From the NCBI RefSeq assembly GCF_001311985.1, contig NZ_BBCJ01000008.1, positions 91,552 to 155,551 of the forward strand: a stretch of DNA of 64,000 nt. The letters are read 5' to 3'. This DNA is from Geotalea toluenoxydans JCM 15764 (lineage in GTDB: Bacteria; Desulfobacterota; Desulfuromonadia; Geobacterales; Geobacteraceae). This document shows positions 31,731 through 42,296 of the stretch, piece after piece. Position 1 is the first letter of the stretch; each line of letters opens with the position of its first letter. The notes beneath the pieces were generated by a model, which had not been told where the DNA came from, did not search any database, and saw only the letters and a list, made by a program, of their open reading frames with translations. The position numbers were made by a program, and so were the translations under genes.

Positions 31731-32841
31731 TCAGATGTCCTTAACCTCGCGGCGGACCCCCATGAGAAAGGCGACTATAAACTGCTCCAGTTCCCCATCC
31801 AGGACCGCATCAGGATTGCCGCTTTCAACCCCGGTGCGCAGGTCCTTTACCATCTTGTAAGGATGCAGGACATAGGAGCGTATCTGGCTCCCCCAGCCGA
31901 TTTCCTTCTTTTCTCCAGCGATTTCGGCGGCCTGTGATTCCCGCTCCTGCAACTCGCGCTCATAAAGCTTTGCTCTCAGGACCCGCATAGCCGTAGCCCG
32001 GTTCATATGCTGACTGCGCTCTGTCTGACAGGCGACAACGATGCCGGTAGGAATGTGGGTGATCCTGATGGCCGAATCGGTCGTATTGACGTGCTGGCCG
32101 CCAGCACCGCTGGAGCGAAAGGTATCAACCCTCAGGTCGGTTTCGACAATCTTTACATCGATATCGTCTTCTATCTCGGGAAAAACAAAAACCGAGGCAA
32201 AAGAGGTGTGGCGACGGGCATTACTGTCAAAGGGTGAGATCCTCACCAGCCGGTGAATACCAACCTCGGCTTTCAAATATCCGTAGGCATACTCGCCACT
32301 GACGGAGAAAGTGACCCCTTTGACACCAGCCTCATCGCCGGCCTGATAATCGGTAATCTCGGTTTTCCATCCTTTACGTTCACAGTACCGCAGATACATG
32401 CGCAGCAGCATTTCGGCCCAGTCCTGGGACTCGGTACCACCGGCGCCGGAATTGATGGAAAAAAGCATGAACTGGCATCATGGGGACCGGAGAGCATCTT
32501 CTGGAACTCGGCATCGGCCACCCCTTTTTCCAGCTGATCGTTCAGGTCATGCACTTCGGCAAGAGTCGCCTCATCTTCCGCCTCGCTTCCCAGCTCTATA
32601 AGGACCCTGATATCTTCAACCTGACGGTTGAGCTGTCCCAGGAGGCCAGGGTCTTCTCCATGACCGTCCGCTCCTTGAGAACTTTCTGCGCAGCCTCATT
32701 ATCGTCCCAAAAACCGGGGGCGGCGATCCTGGATTCAAGTTCCTGAATATCTTCCCGCAGGCTGTCTATGTCAAAGAGACCCCCGTAAGTTGTTGATCCG
32801 TTCCGCCATTGCTTCAACCGCGCCACTTCTTCTCTGAACAT
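31731..32841 (-). CDS. prfB: Peptide chain release factor 2 (programmed +1 frameshift plus three one-base errors)
   Basis: RF2 recognises UAA/UGA stop codons. The domain 2 specificity tripeptide SPF is in [17 protein letters not shown], and the catalytic GGQ is in [17 protein letters not shown]. Near 32775 the classic frameshift site is present: in the N-terminal frame the message reads [11 protein letters not shown] then TGA, as CTT TGA C after a G-rich SD-like run. The frame used by translation after the shift continues [13 protein letters not shown] one-base loss near 32815 upstream (VARLEAMAE expected) cancels the shift and makes the start look in frame. Two further one-base losses lie near 32625 and 32478. 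ATG follows GAGGAG. Confidence 0.93.
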
Positions 32842-32881
32842 CGTCTACTCCTCGAATCGATTTATTTCAAGCGGGGTGGTC

Positions 32882-34438
32882 TCACCCGTCAATCTTTTTC
32901 CTGAAAATTCTGACAATCATCCCAACCGACAGCAACAAGCAGGACCACGCAAAAACGTCGCCAAATCGGTTGTAGATAGTCCGCTTCATGCCGAAACGAA
33001 CTTCCCCCGAAAGGAAGGTTTCTTTGAAGAGCGTGGTCATGCCGCGGATGTGCCCCTTGCTGTCTATGACCGATGAGATGCCGGTATTGGCAGCGCGGAC
33101 CAACGGCACCCGGTTCTCCACCGCCCGAAACACAGTCATGGAAAGATGCTGGTAAGGTGCCGATGATTTGCCGAACCAGGCATCGTTGGTGATGTTTACC
33201 AGCAGACGACTTCCGGCACGGACATATTCCCGGGCAAGTTCCGGAAATATTCCCTCAAAGCAGATCAGAACCCCGATCTCCCCTTTGCCGGTGTTAAGGG
33301 GCACCACCTTGGATCCAGGCGAAAAGTCGCCTATTCCGGCCACCAGTTTGTTGACGAAAGGGAACAGTTTCTGCAACGGCACGTATTCCCCAAAGGGCAC
33401 CAGGTGCATTTTATCACTACGGCCGAGAACTTCGCCGGAGGGGGAGAGGAGAAAGGCACTGTTCAAGTAACGGATACCTTCATCTTTTTTCTCGAAGGCC
33501 GGACTGCCTACCACGAGACAACTCTTCATTTCGGCAGCCAATGATCTTACCCTTGCCGCATACTGCTCTTCAGTCTGGAAATAGAAAGGAAGAGCACTTT
33601 CAGGCCAGACAACCAGAGTCCCGCCGCTGGCACAAGCCTTGCGCGTAAGTCTTTCGTAAATGCCAACCGTCGACTCTTGAAAAGCCGGATCCCACTTCAC
33701 GTCCTGGGGGATATTCCCCTGGACCAGCACAACTTTAAGTGGCTCCCCCTGCTCTGCCTGATTGAGCCGGTAGAAGCCATAGCCGATGGTGAGCGCCATC
33801 AGAACCAGGAAGATGAAGCCACTTCTGGCAGGATAGGCAACCGCCTCCTTTCGGACCAACCCCTTTATAATCCGGTAAATGATGATGTTAGCCAGAGCGA
33901 TCAGAAAACTGACGCCATAGACACCGGTAACGTCAGATATCTGGATCAGAGGCAGGGTACGGTATTGGGAATGGCCGAGGGATGCCCAGGGAAAACCGGT
34001 CAGGACAAAAGCGCGGATGAACTCGAAGCCCACCCATAGAAAAGGAAAAGAAAAAACCGATGAAATCCCAGCTTTTTCACCTCGATTTACCAGATAGGCA
34101 ATAATTCCCACATAAAGGGCTATGTATGCCGACAAAAGCAGATAAAGACAGAAACTGACCACCAGAGGAAGCTTACCATAGGTGGTCATAACTATATTGA
34201 CCCAGTAGAGAATGCCACCATAGGCAGTAAGGCCGCAGATAAATCCAAGCCGAAATGCCGTCTTCGGATCTTTTTTGCCCACGGCCAGAAAGAGCGGCAC
34301 GAAAGCAAACCAGACACAGATGGATAACCCTGGTTTTGGGAAGGATAGCGCCAGCAAAATGCCGGACACTACCGCCAACAGATAATCACGGCGAGGAGCG
34401 GCATTGAAGTCAGGCATATGAAATCTGCTGTAATTCAC
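32882..34438 (-). CDS. lnt: Apolipoprotein N-acyltransferase
   Basis: Lnt adds the third acyl chain to lipoproteins in the inner membrane. The 518-residue protein has about seven N-terminal membrane helices and a periplasmic nitrilase domain. The catalytic triad is Glu in [10 protein letters not shown], Lys in [14 protein letters not shown] and Cys in [12 protein letters not shown] final membrane helix ends the protein. GTG start at 34438 shares its G with the corC stop; an ATG at 34417 is an alternative. Its product serves lipoproteins such as PilP and the SPOR peptidase. The corC-lnt-prfB order recurs in related genomes by recollection. Confidence 0.95.
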   Translation of the reverse strand: MNYSRFHMPDFNAAPRRDYLLAVVSGILLALSFPKPGLSICVWFAFVPLFLAVGKKDPKTAFRLGFICGLTAYGGILYWVNIVMTTYGKLPLVVSFCLYLLLSAYIALYVGIIAYLVNRGEKAGISSVFSFPFLWVGFEFIRAFVLTGFPWASLGHSQYRTLPLIQISDVTGVYGVSFLIALANIIIYRIIKGLVRKEAVAYPARSGFIFLVLMALTIGYGFYRLNQAEQGEPLKVVLVQGNIPQDVKWDPAFQESTVGIYERLTRKACASGGTLVVWPESALPFYFQTEEQYAARVRSLAAEMKSCLVVGSPAFEKKDEGIRYLNSAFLLSPSGEVLGRSDKMHLVPFGEYVPLQKLFPFVNKLVAGIGDFSPGSKVVPLNTGKGEIGVLICFEGIFPELAREYVRAGSRLLVNITNDAWFGKSSAPYQHLSMTVFRAVENRVPLVRAANTGISSVIDSKGHIRGMTTLFKETFLSGEVRFGMKRTIYNRFGDVFAWSCLLLSVGMIVRIFRKKIDG

Positions 34439-35291
34439 TAGCCTTCCGTCTCCTCTACCGCGCTGCCTTTCCTGGCGATTCGCACCTTGCTTATACGCCG
34501 CTCATCAGCCTCAAGAACCGTCATGTGTATATGATGGTTATCCACTTCTTCCCCGCTGGCTGGAATGCGACCGAGAAGGTGAAATATCAGCCCACCTACC
34601 GTATCGAATTTTTCCCTTTCAATATCTATTTGAAAATGCTCTGCCAACTCCTCGATGGGCAGACGGGCATCGACGGTCACAGAACCGTCCCCCTCTTCCA
34701 CAAGCCAGTCTTCTTCCAGGTCGTATTCGTCCTGGATGTCCCCGACAATCTGCTCAAGCAGATCTTCAATGGTGACAAGCCCCGAGGTGCCGCCGTATTC
34801 GTCGATGACAATGGCGATATGGACCCGCTTTTTCTTGAATTCGTGGAGCAGTTCCTCAAGGTTTTTGGTTTCGGGGATAAAGTAAGGAGACCTGACGATC
34901 TTCTTCAGAACAATGGCAGAAGCCTCCATGCCCCAATATTTGAGCAGGTCCTTGGCATAAATGAGGCCAATGATGTTGTCGATTGTGCTTCGTAAACCGG
35001 TATCCGGGAGTGGCCGCAGGCAATTATCGCAGCAAGCACCTCCTTGACTCCGGCATCTGAGCTGACACATGCCATGTCGGTGCGGGGCACCATTATTTCG
35101 CGAACCACCGTGTCGCCGAGGGCGAAAATGGAGCGGATCATCTGGTTCTCTTCCTCGTTGATCAGCCCCTCTTCTTCTCCGGCATTCATCAATTCCTGTA
35201 TTTCTTCTTCGGTCACACGTCGGCGCCCGGAAAGAAAGCGGCTGACGATGTCAATAAGACCAGGGCTTTTTTTGCCGTTGTCCCCTTCCAA
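34438..35291 (-). CDS. corC: CorC/HlyC-type CBS-pair protein (frameshifted)
   Basis: About 285 residues: [31 protein letters not shown], then two CBS domains ([12 protein letters not shown], and [15 protein letters not shown] with [30 protein letters not shown]) and a C-terminal CorC_HlyC domain ([13 protein letters not shown]). The frame breaks near 34990 between IPVYE and [14 protein letters not shown]; one A restores it. TTG start with GGAGG about 10 bases upstream. There is no membrane domain, so it is the soluble CorC form linked to divalent-cation efflux. It is translationally coupled to lnt. Confidence 0.9.
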
Positions 35292-35338
35292 AGATATGTT
35301 CCCTCCACTTTATTCAGAAAATGAGTCGACCAGCTTCT

Positions 35339-36124
35339 TCATCCGGCCACTTTAAAAAGAAGCAGCACCGCGAGAGTAATACCGGTTCCGGTCAACGCGC
35401 CAAGTACCACTTCCCGCAAGGAGTGAATGTTGAGAAGCAATCGGGAATGGCTGACCATAGTTGCCAGGGCAATGGTCAGAATTGACACCATCGGGTCTTT
35501 TGTATTGAGAGAAACCGAGGTGGCGATGGAAAAGGCCAAAGCTGCATGGCCGCTGGGGAGACCACCTTGCAGCGGGGTGCCTCTGCTGGTGCGGGTCTTA
35601 ATGATTATAACCACGATCACCACTATCAGGATCGAAACCAGGGTCCCCATTTCTGTAGGGGTTCCTATCATGCTGAGCATCTCCTTGTAAACCGGAAATA
35701 TGTAGTGCGAGAGTATAAGGTATCCCATTACTGCCGTGCCGATGGCTGCCACCAGTACAGCTCCTGCGGCGGTATCCTTGGCTATCTTGGCCAACGGATG
35801 GTATTCGGGTGAAACCAGATCCACAACCACTTCGACCGCAGTATTCATCAGCTCGGCAAAAAGAACGAAAGAAACCGATAAGGTCAGAAGAATGAACTCA
35901 AGTGCCGTGACATGGAGAAAAAGCGTCGCAATCAGCACGACCAACGCTGCCAGAAAATGGTTGCGCATATGCTTTTGGGTCCTGGCCGTGTAGAGGATGC
36001 CTTCGATGGCACAATTTGCAGAATCTATGAAGCGCGTCGGCTTCAAGGACGCTCCAGTCGGAACTTTGTCCGCTTCCTTCCCATGGTTTTCATTTAATGC
36101 CACTATCTCAGCCAATCTAGACAA
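35339..36124 (-). CDS. Diacylglycerol/undecaprenol kinase fused to a PAP2-type phosphatase domain
   Basis: The N-terminal half (about 30-140) is a DgkA-type lipid kinase: ANCAIEGILYTARTQKHMRNH, three membrane helices, and the catalytic/metal signature AELMNTAVEVVVDLVSPEYHPLAKIAKDTAAGAV. The C-terminal half (about 180-261) resembles PAP2 phosphatase: LPSGHAALAFS and SHSRLLLNIHSLREVVLG. Canonical PAP2 has SRxxxxxHxxxD; here Glu replaces the final Asp, and the first motif (KTRTSRG) lacks the usual RP. One polypeptide thus combines opposing lipid phosphorylation steps, likely on undecaprenol. The TTG start overlaps ybeY by 8 bases; a second TTG 9 bases in is possible. Confidence 0.85.
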   Translation of the reverse strand: MSRLAEIVALNENHGKEADKVPTGASLKPTRFIDSANCAIEGILYTARTQKHMRNHFLAALVVLIATLFLHVTALEFILLTLSVSFVLFAELMNTAVEVVVDLVSPEYHPLAKIAKDTAAGAVLVAAIGTAVMGYLILSHYIFPVYKEMLSMIGTPTEMGTLVSILIVVIVVIIIKTRTSRGTPLQGGLPSGHAALAFSIATSVSLNTKDPMVSILTIALATMVSHSRLLLNIHSLREVVLGALTGTGITLAVLLLFKVAG

Positions 36125-36569
36125 GTCCTTTCCGGTTCAGATTACCGAAAATTTCCCGCTCGCGAATCTCCATTCTTGCAGCTTCCGCTTCGCCGCTGCG
36201 TTCGTGGTCGTAGCCGGTAATATGGAGTATGCCGTGCAAAAGCAGGAACGAAAGGCGGGAAAAAAAAGGCATGTCACCTTCTTCTGCCTCCCGCGAAGCC
36301 GTATCGGCACAAATGATCACATCCCCCAGCATCTGGGGGTTGAGTTCGCCAAAATCTCCTTCGTGCATGGCAAAGGAAATGACATTGGTCGTCTTATCGC
36401 GGTCGAGATAGTCGCGGTTGATGCGGCGAATGGTTCGATCGCCGACGATGCTGATGGAGAGTTCGCTGTCAGGACATCCCAAGTCGCTTAAGATCATCTC
36501 CGCCACTTTTCTTAGCTTCTTCGCTTCTATCGGCCAGCGCCTTTGCCGGTTCGCTATCGCTATCTTCAA
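36117..36569 (-). CDS. ybeY: YbeY, endoribonuclease/rRNA maturation factor
   Basis: A 150-residue metalloprotein for 16S rRNA 3' processing and ribosome quality control. The zinc site HGxLHxxGYDH is HGILHITGYDH. Other family features are NRQRRWPI at the start and INRDYLDRDKTTNVISFAM. The start is TTG at 36569, behind GGAGG at 11 bases and overlapping the repaired pgpH stop. The pgpH-ybeY-dgkA order is widespread in bacteria. Confidence 0.95.
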   Translation of the reverse strand: MKIAIANRQRRWPIEAKKLRKVAEMILSDLGCPDSELSISIVGDRTIRRINRDYLDRDKTTNVISFAMHEGDFGELNPQMLGDVIICADTASREAEEGDMPFFSRLSFLLLHGILHITGYDHERSGEAEAARMEIREREIFGNLNRKGLV

Positions 36570-38860
36570 TGGATTTTTTTCCTCCGCTTCCTTTTTCCTT
36601 ATAAGCAGGCTCCGGATAGTCTATACGTTGATGATAGATGCCGGCTAGTATCCTGTTGAAGCTCTTGGCAATTTCATGCAGGTTTTTCAGGGTCAGCTCA
36701 CATTCGTCCAACTGTCCATCGATGAAGATATTGTTGATGATCTTCTGAACCATGCCCTGAATTCGTGCTGGGGTAGGATCGGACAATGTCCTGGATGCCG
36801 CTTCCACACAATCAGCCAAAAGCACCAGGCCCGCCTCGCGGGTTTGAGGCTTGGGCCCCGGGTAACGGAAATCCCTCTCATCCACCGCTTGCAGGTCGGT
36901 GACGGCCAACCCCTTCGCCTTCTGGTAAAAAAAGGTGATGAGAGAAGTGCCATGTGACTGGCGGATTATGTCGATGATCGGTTGCCCCAGCCGGCTCTCT
37001 CTCGCCAGTTCAACTCCTTCTTTAACATGGGAAATGAGTATGAGAGCGCTCATGTTCGGAGAAAGCTTGTCGTGCCTGTTTTCGCCTCCTCCGACATTTT
37101 CTATGAAGTAGAGGGGCTTGCTGATCTTGCCCACATCATGGTAATAGGCTGCAACCCTGGCCAGAAGAGGGTTGGCATTGATCGCTTCGGCCCCGGCCTC
37201 CACAAGATTTCCGACAACGACACTGTGATGATAGGTGCCGGGAGCCCTGACCATCAGTTCGCGCAGGATCGGGGTATTCAGATTTGCCAGCTCCAGCAGT
37301 TTGATGTCGGTTGTGTAGTGGAAGAGAGCCTCAATGAGAGGAATAGTGCCGGTAACACATACAGCATTGAAAATGCCGCCCAATCCGGCAAAGACGACGC
37401 AGTAGGCCGTCTGAATGGTGAAGGCGCTGTCGCTGAAAAACTGGAAGGAAATTGCCATGGCCACATTGACCACGCTTACCTTCAATCCTGCCACATATAT
37501 GGCGTTTCGCTCCTTGCATTGGCGTACCCCATGGGCACCGACAATCCCACCTAAAAGGGCGTAAATCACAACCTGAAGGCTGCTGTTGAACATAATCCCG
37601 AGTAACGGCGCACAGACAGCACAATATACGAGTGCCACCTCGGAATTAAGAATAATCCGGACAATAATGGCACTGGCAGCAAAAGGAAAGAAATAGTAGT
37701 AAACGGCAGTGTCGATAAAAGGTAAAAGGCTGCCCATGGCCGTTGAAACAATGAAGGCAATCTTCAGGACAACAAAGTTGCCGATGGTCATCAGGGTAAG
37801 GAGCAGTATATCCTTGTTGGAAGGGCTGAATTTGCGAATGTTCTTGCGTGCAAAACGATATGGGAAGTAGAAGAGGACCAGTACAAGCCCCAGAACACCT
37901 ACCCCCATGAAAAACCTCTCTATGCCGCGGGACTCGAAGATACTGTCCAGCTTTGTAGCCTGTTCCTGGGTAACCCTCTCTCCAACCCGGACAATCATCT
38001 CCCCCTCTTCACCTGAAAGAGCACGGGGCGAGTTGCCGAGCTGGCTTCATGCTTCATTTGCTCGGTCGCCTCGCGATCAAAGATAAGATTCGGAGTTATC
38101 ATCCGGCTCAATAAACCCTTCAGGAGCGCACAGTCGCCCGCCGAGGCGGATAGAGCAAGCTTCATGCCGGCAAGAGCCTTGCGAGCTTCACCAACGTCCA
38201 TATAAAAGGAGTAATCACCGGCAGCAATCTCACGTTTTGTTTCAAGGTCAGTGACGACAAGGCCGTGTCTGCGGTCATCGGCAAAACCTTTTTTGTTCTC
38301 AACAATCTTGTTGTGATAAATGGTTGTGGCAAGACGTTCCAACTCCATCTGCAGTGACTGGTCGGATGTGAGTCGGGACAGCGCAGCTGCCTCCTTGTCA
38401 GAGACATCCTGCGTCAACAGACGCCCTATATTCTGGCGAAAAGCTCTCCAGCGTCTTCATCTCGCTCTCCGGCATTGCGTATAAGGGCAAAAGCGTTCTC
38501 AAAGCGTCGAACTACGTCAAGTGCAGCAGTGGAATTATAATTGTAGACAAGGGGAGAAACAGCCTCTGCCTCGGAACGCTTCTTTTCGGTAAGAAGGCGA
38601 TCCTCGATGAAATAGTCCTGGGTAGCCCTGATATCAGAGGTGGCAACGTCTCCTACCTTGTATTTCACAGCCAGAAATTGATAGCTGGGGATGATAAGGA
38701 AAGTGAGAAGGAGGGCTGTGCAGAAAAGCAATATGAATCGACAGCGCTTTTCCTGTCTCGGATCGGAGATTTTGTCAACTACCGAGCCGAGACATCTTTC
38801 GCCAAGAAGGGTGAGCGAACCTTTGGTTTTTCTATCTTTGTCGCCGCTTTCAGTGGGCAT
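36566..38860 (-). CDS. PgpH-like 7TM-HD phosphodiesterase (three frameshifts)
   Basis: About 765 residues. An N-terminal membrane helix is followed by a 7TMR-HDED extracellular domain (YKVGDVATSDIRATQDYFI), a seven-helix 7TM-7TMR_HD domain, and a cytoplasmic HD domain (PGTYHHSVVVGNLVEAGAEA, YYHDVGKISKP, HGTSLITFFY). In Gram-positives PgpH degrades c-di-AMP. Breaks near 38417 (ELF to RQNIGRLLTQDV) and 38000 (QVKRG to EMIVRVGERV) need one base each. A third lies in a seven-A run at about 36577. With eight A the protein ends GSGGKKIH, with its stop overlapping ybeY, instead of reading 34 residues into ybeY. Confidence 0.9.
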
Positions 38861-39119
38861 TATGTATGTTATTCCCGTTGTTCGGCCACCTGTAACCGCA
38901 GTGACCGATCGTCAATGGCAGGAGCGTTCCCGTGAACAGCAGCACAGGAACGTTTCAAGAAAAATTTCGCTAAGGACAAGCACTAAATATAGCCTTATCG
39001 CCATGCAGTGTCAACTCAAACCATCGCTCCGTCCTTTGGGTAAGTTAATAAAACTACTTCCATTTACAGGAAAGTGTGCTATATAAACAAAATTGACATT
39101 ACAGGTGCCTTGCCTGTGA

Positions 39120-40435
<1,316 letters not shown>

Positions 40436-40463
40436 ATATTCATCGCCACGATTCAGAATTAGA

Positions 40464-40500
40464 GGGGTAGTTGTCTCCATTGGAGGCACTACCCTTTTTA
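40464..40500 (+). terminator. Intrinsic terminator of eno
   Basis: Stem GGGTAGTTGTCTCC paired (with one small internal mismatch) to GGAGGCACTACCC, loop ATT, then TTTTTA. It follows the eno stop by 30 bases. Confidence 0.85.
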
Positions 40501-40556
40501 AATTTTTCAAGCACAAAATAAAATGTAACCAACTGGAATCACTGGCAATTTATCTC

Positions 40557-40589
40557 TTGACTATTACCCTGCCGGTAGTATCATATAAT
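40557..40589 (+). promoter_or_regulatory. Sigma70-like promoter of the structured RNA
   Basis: TTGACT (40557) with either TATCAT after 16 bases (40579-40584) or the better box TATAAT after 21 (40584-40589). It stands free in a gene-less stretch and points into the RNA candidate at 40596-40840. Confidence 0.5.
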
Positions 40590-40595
40590 CAAAAG

Positions 40596-40840
40596 CTGAA
40601 GTTGTTCTTTCAAAAAATGGTGTTACATGGGGCAACGCTGAATAGGCAGTTCATACTACATCCGTCATGAGCGTAAAAACCTCTGGAAAAAGGGGAGACA
40701 GCCCAGCAAAAGGTTATGTGGCCCTGCAAGGAGCATGTAATCCGGAAACCGCCTGTCGTCCACCGTCGGATATGTAGAAAGAGCCCGTTATGTAACACCA
40801 GAATCAGAAACGCCCGGATCAGATCCGGGCGTTTTTTATT
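40596..40840 (+). ncRNA. Candidate free-standing structured RNA, about 185-240 nt
   Basis: The 409-base gap between eno and the next gene holds no credible reading frame, but it has a promoter, a compact fold and a terminator. GGTGTTACAT (40619) pairs with ATGTAACACC (ending 40800) around an inner GGGC/GCCC step. Inside, CTACAT-CCG pairs with CGG-ATATGTAG, and GACAG pairs with CTGTC. The terminator stem ACGCCCGGATC/GATCCGGGCGT with a run of six T ends at about 40838. Size, closing stem and independent expression recall 6S RNA, but I cannot match 6S, SRP, RNase P or tmRNA landmarks. Identity is open. Confidence 0.55.
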
Positions 40841-40844
40841 TTAC

Positions 40845-41408
40845 CTAAGATAATGGCTGTTTCTCTGCCGCTTCCAGCAACACTTTTCCCAAAATAACAT
40901 CCGCAGCAACACTAGTCAGCAGCCCGATCGGTATCGGTACCACCAGGGCAAAGCAGACACCGGTTATGACATTCAGAACACCGTAAGGTTTGAATCGTGT
41001 ACCCGTCAAGCCTGGCAGGCGAAGCAGCCGATAGCCGAAGACAGCCTGGGTGACGCCAGATGGCACGATAAGAATGATGGCGAAAAGTCCGCCGGCCTCC
41101 CGGAGTGGCTGACTCAGCAGACCGAGCATGCTGAGAACGGTCACCGCGATGTTCATCCAGAGCAGCAGCTTGACAAGCATATCGACATCATGGAATTGGT
41201 GGCTGCTGTTGAGATAATCCAGCAAGGTCAGCATGATATAGATGAATAGCAGCGTTGAGATCAATGTCAGTATGGTCTGGACAGCACGTGCACCATGGCT
41301 GTCGTCCAGAGCCAGCATGAACGAAAAAAGAAACAGTGGAACCGTTACGATTGCATTGGCAACGGCAAGCCACCCTGCCTTGGCCAACCGTACAGATGTC
41401 AGGGCCAT
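40845..41408 (-). CDS. Unrecognised multi-spanning membrane protein
   Basis: A 187-residue hydrophobic protein with five or six predicted membrane helices (AGWLAVANAIVTVPLFLFSFMLAL, ILTLISTLLFIYIMLTLLDYL, LLLWMNIAVTVLSMLGLL, LFAIILIVPSGVTQAVFGY, GVLNVITGVCFALVVPIPIG). No motif I recognise. Its ATG overlaps the greB stop by one base (TAATG), so it is translated with greB. It converges on the structured RNA, sharing the hairpin near 40811-40832. Function unknown. Confidence 0.7.
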   Translation of the reverse strand: MALTSVRLAKAGWLAVANAIVTVPLFLFSFMLALDDSHGARAVQTILTLISTLLFIYIMLTLLDYLNSSHQFHDVDMLVKLLLWMNIAVTVLSMLGLLSQPLREAGGLFAIILIVPSGVTQAVFGYRLLRLPGLTGTRFKPYGVLNVITGVCFALVVPIPIGLLTSVAADVILGKVLLEAAEKQPLS

Positions 41409-41896
41409 TATTCACCCACAAAAGGCTTGTAGCCACATCTATAATGGTGAAGGTGGCCACCCCGGCAGGCCTTCTCACCACCACCTCGTCCCCTTCCTGC
41501 TTGCCGATAAGTGCCTTGGCCATGGGAGAATCGACGCTGATATAGCCCTTTCCCGGATCAAATTCATCCGGCCCTACTATTCGGTAGACGACCTCATTGC
41601 CCTCTTCATTTTCAAGCCGCACCCATGCGCCGAAGAAAATCTTTCCCTTCCGCTCCGGTTGGTCTTCCACCACTGTCAGAACATCAAGGCGCTTCATGAG
41701 AAAACGCACCCGCCTGTCGATTTCCCGCAAACGTTTTTTTGCCATAAATGTATTCCGCATTTTCCGAGCGATCACCTTCAGCTGCAGCATCGGAAACCGC
41801 CTGAGTCACCCGTGGGCGTTCCACCTTCCATAAATATTCAAATTCTTCCCGAAGGCGCCTTGCACCCTCAGGGGTAATATAATTGGAGTTCGACAT
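41408..41896 (-). CDS. greB: GreB-type transcription elongation factor (two frameshifts)
   Basis: GreA/GreB factors rescue backtracked RNA polymerase by stimulating transcript cleavage. Start [11 protein letters not shown] at 41896 behind GGAG. The coiled-coil tip acidic residues are in [13 protein letters not shown], and [18 protein letters not shown] identifies the GreB subgroup. The C-terminal FKBP-like domain has [22 protein letters not shown] and [21 protein letters not shown] run of seven A near 41755 is one base too long (an insertion), and near 41432 one T is lost; repair gives the ending AYKPFVGE. The repaired stop abuts the membrane protein start. Confidence 0.92.
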
Positions 41897-42048
41897 TACT
41901 TTCTCCATTGGTTTCAACAGTGATTTATTCATATCACATTAAGTTGAATAAAAGCAAAATCATAAAAAATTGATTTCTTATTAAAGTTTTTATCATTTGG
42001 TACGATAACTTCCCTGTGGGCTTAATATGTTCTCTACATGGAGGAAAC

Positions 42049-42282
42049 ATGAAAGTGATGGTATGTTATGACGATGACAGCTATGACATTGTTGAGGACT
42101 ATTGCCTGGACTATCTCATCCGGGTAGGCAATATAACAGGTTTCTGCCGGTCCGATAAATGGGTAAGGGTTGGTGTCGATTCGGTCCGGGATGAGAACAC
42201 TTTGTGTGAAACCTATGTGGGAAAGGAAAGGAGAAGGCCCCTGCTTGAAAAGAGGTTAGAACACGCGGACAAACCCGAATAG
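42049..42282 (+). CDS. Small conserved-looking hypothetical protein
   Basis: A 77-residue protein; ATG at 42049 has GGAGG 5 bases upstream. Sequence begins MKVMVCYDDDSYDIVEDYCLDYL and continues IRVGNITGFCRSDKWVRVGVDSVR with a basic C-terminus (KERRRPLLEKRL). It contains three Cys. It resembles small Geobacter proteins of unknown role by impression only. It is divergent from greB and convergent with the ChaN-like gene. Confidence 0.65.
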   Translation: MKVMVCYDDDSYDIVEDYCLDYLIRVGNITGFCRSDKWVRVGVDSVRDENTLCETYVGKERRRPLLEKRLEHADKPE

Positions 42283-42296
42283 AATCAATCGACTCT

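Noticed and set aside
40619..40800. Firm assignment of the structured RNA as 6S RNA
   Set aside because: Size and closing stem fit, but I could not identify the central bubble and conserved sequences with confidence.
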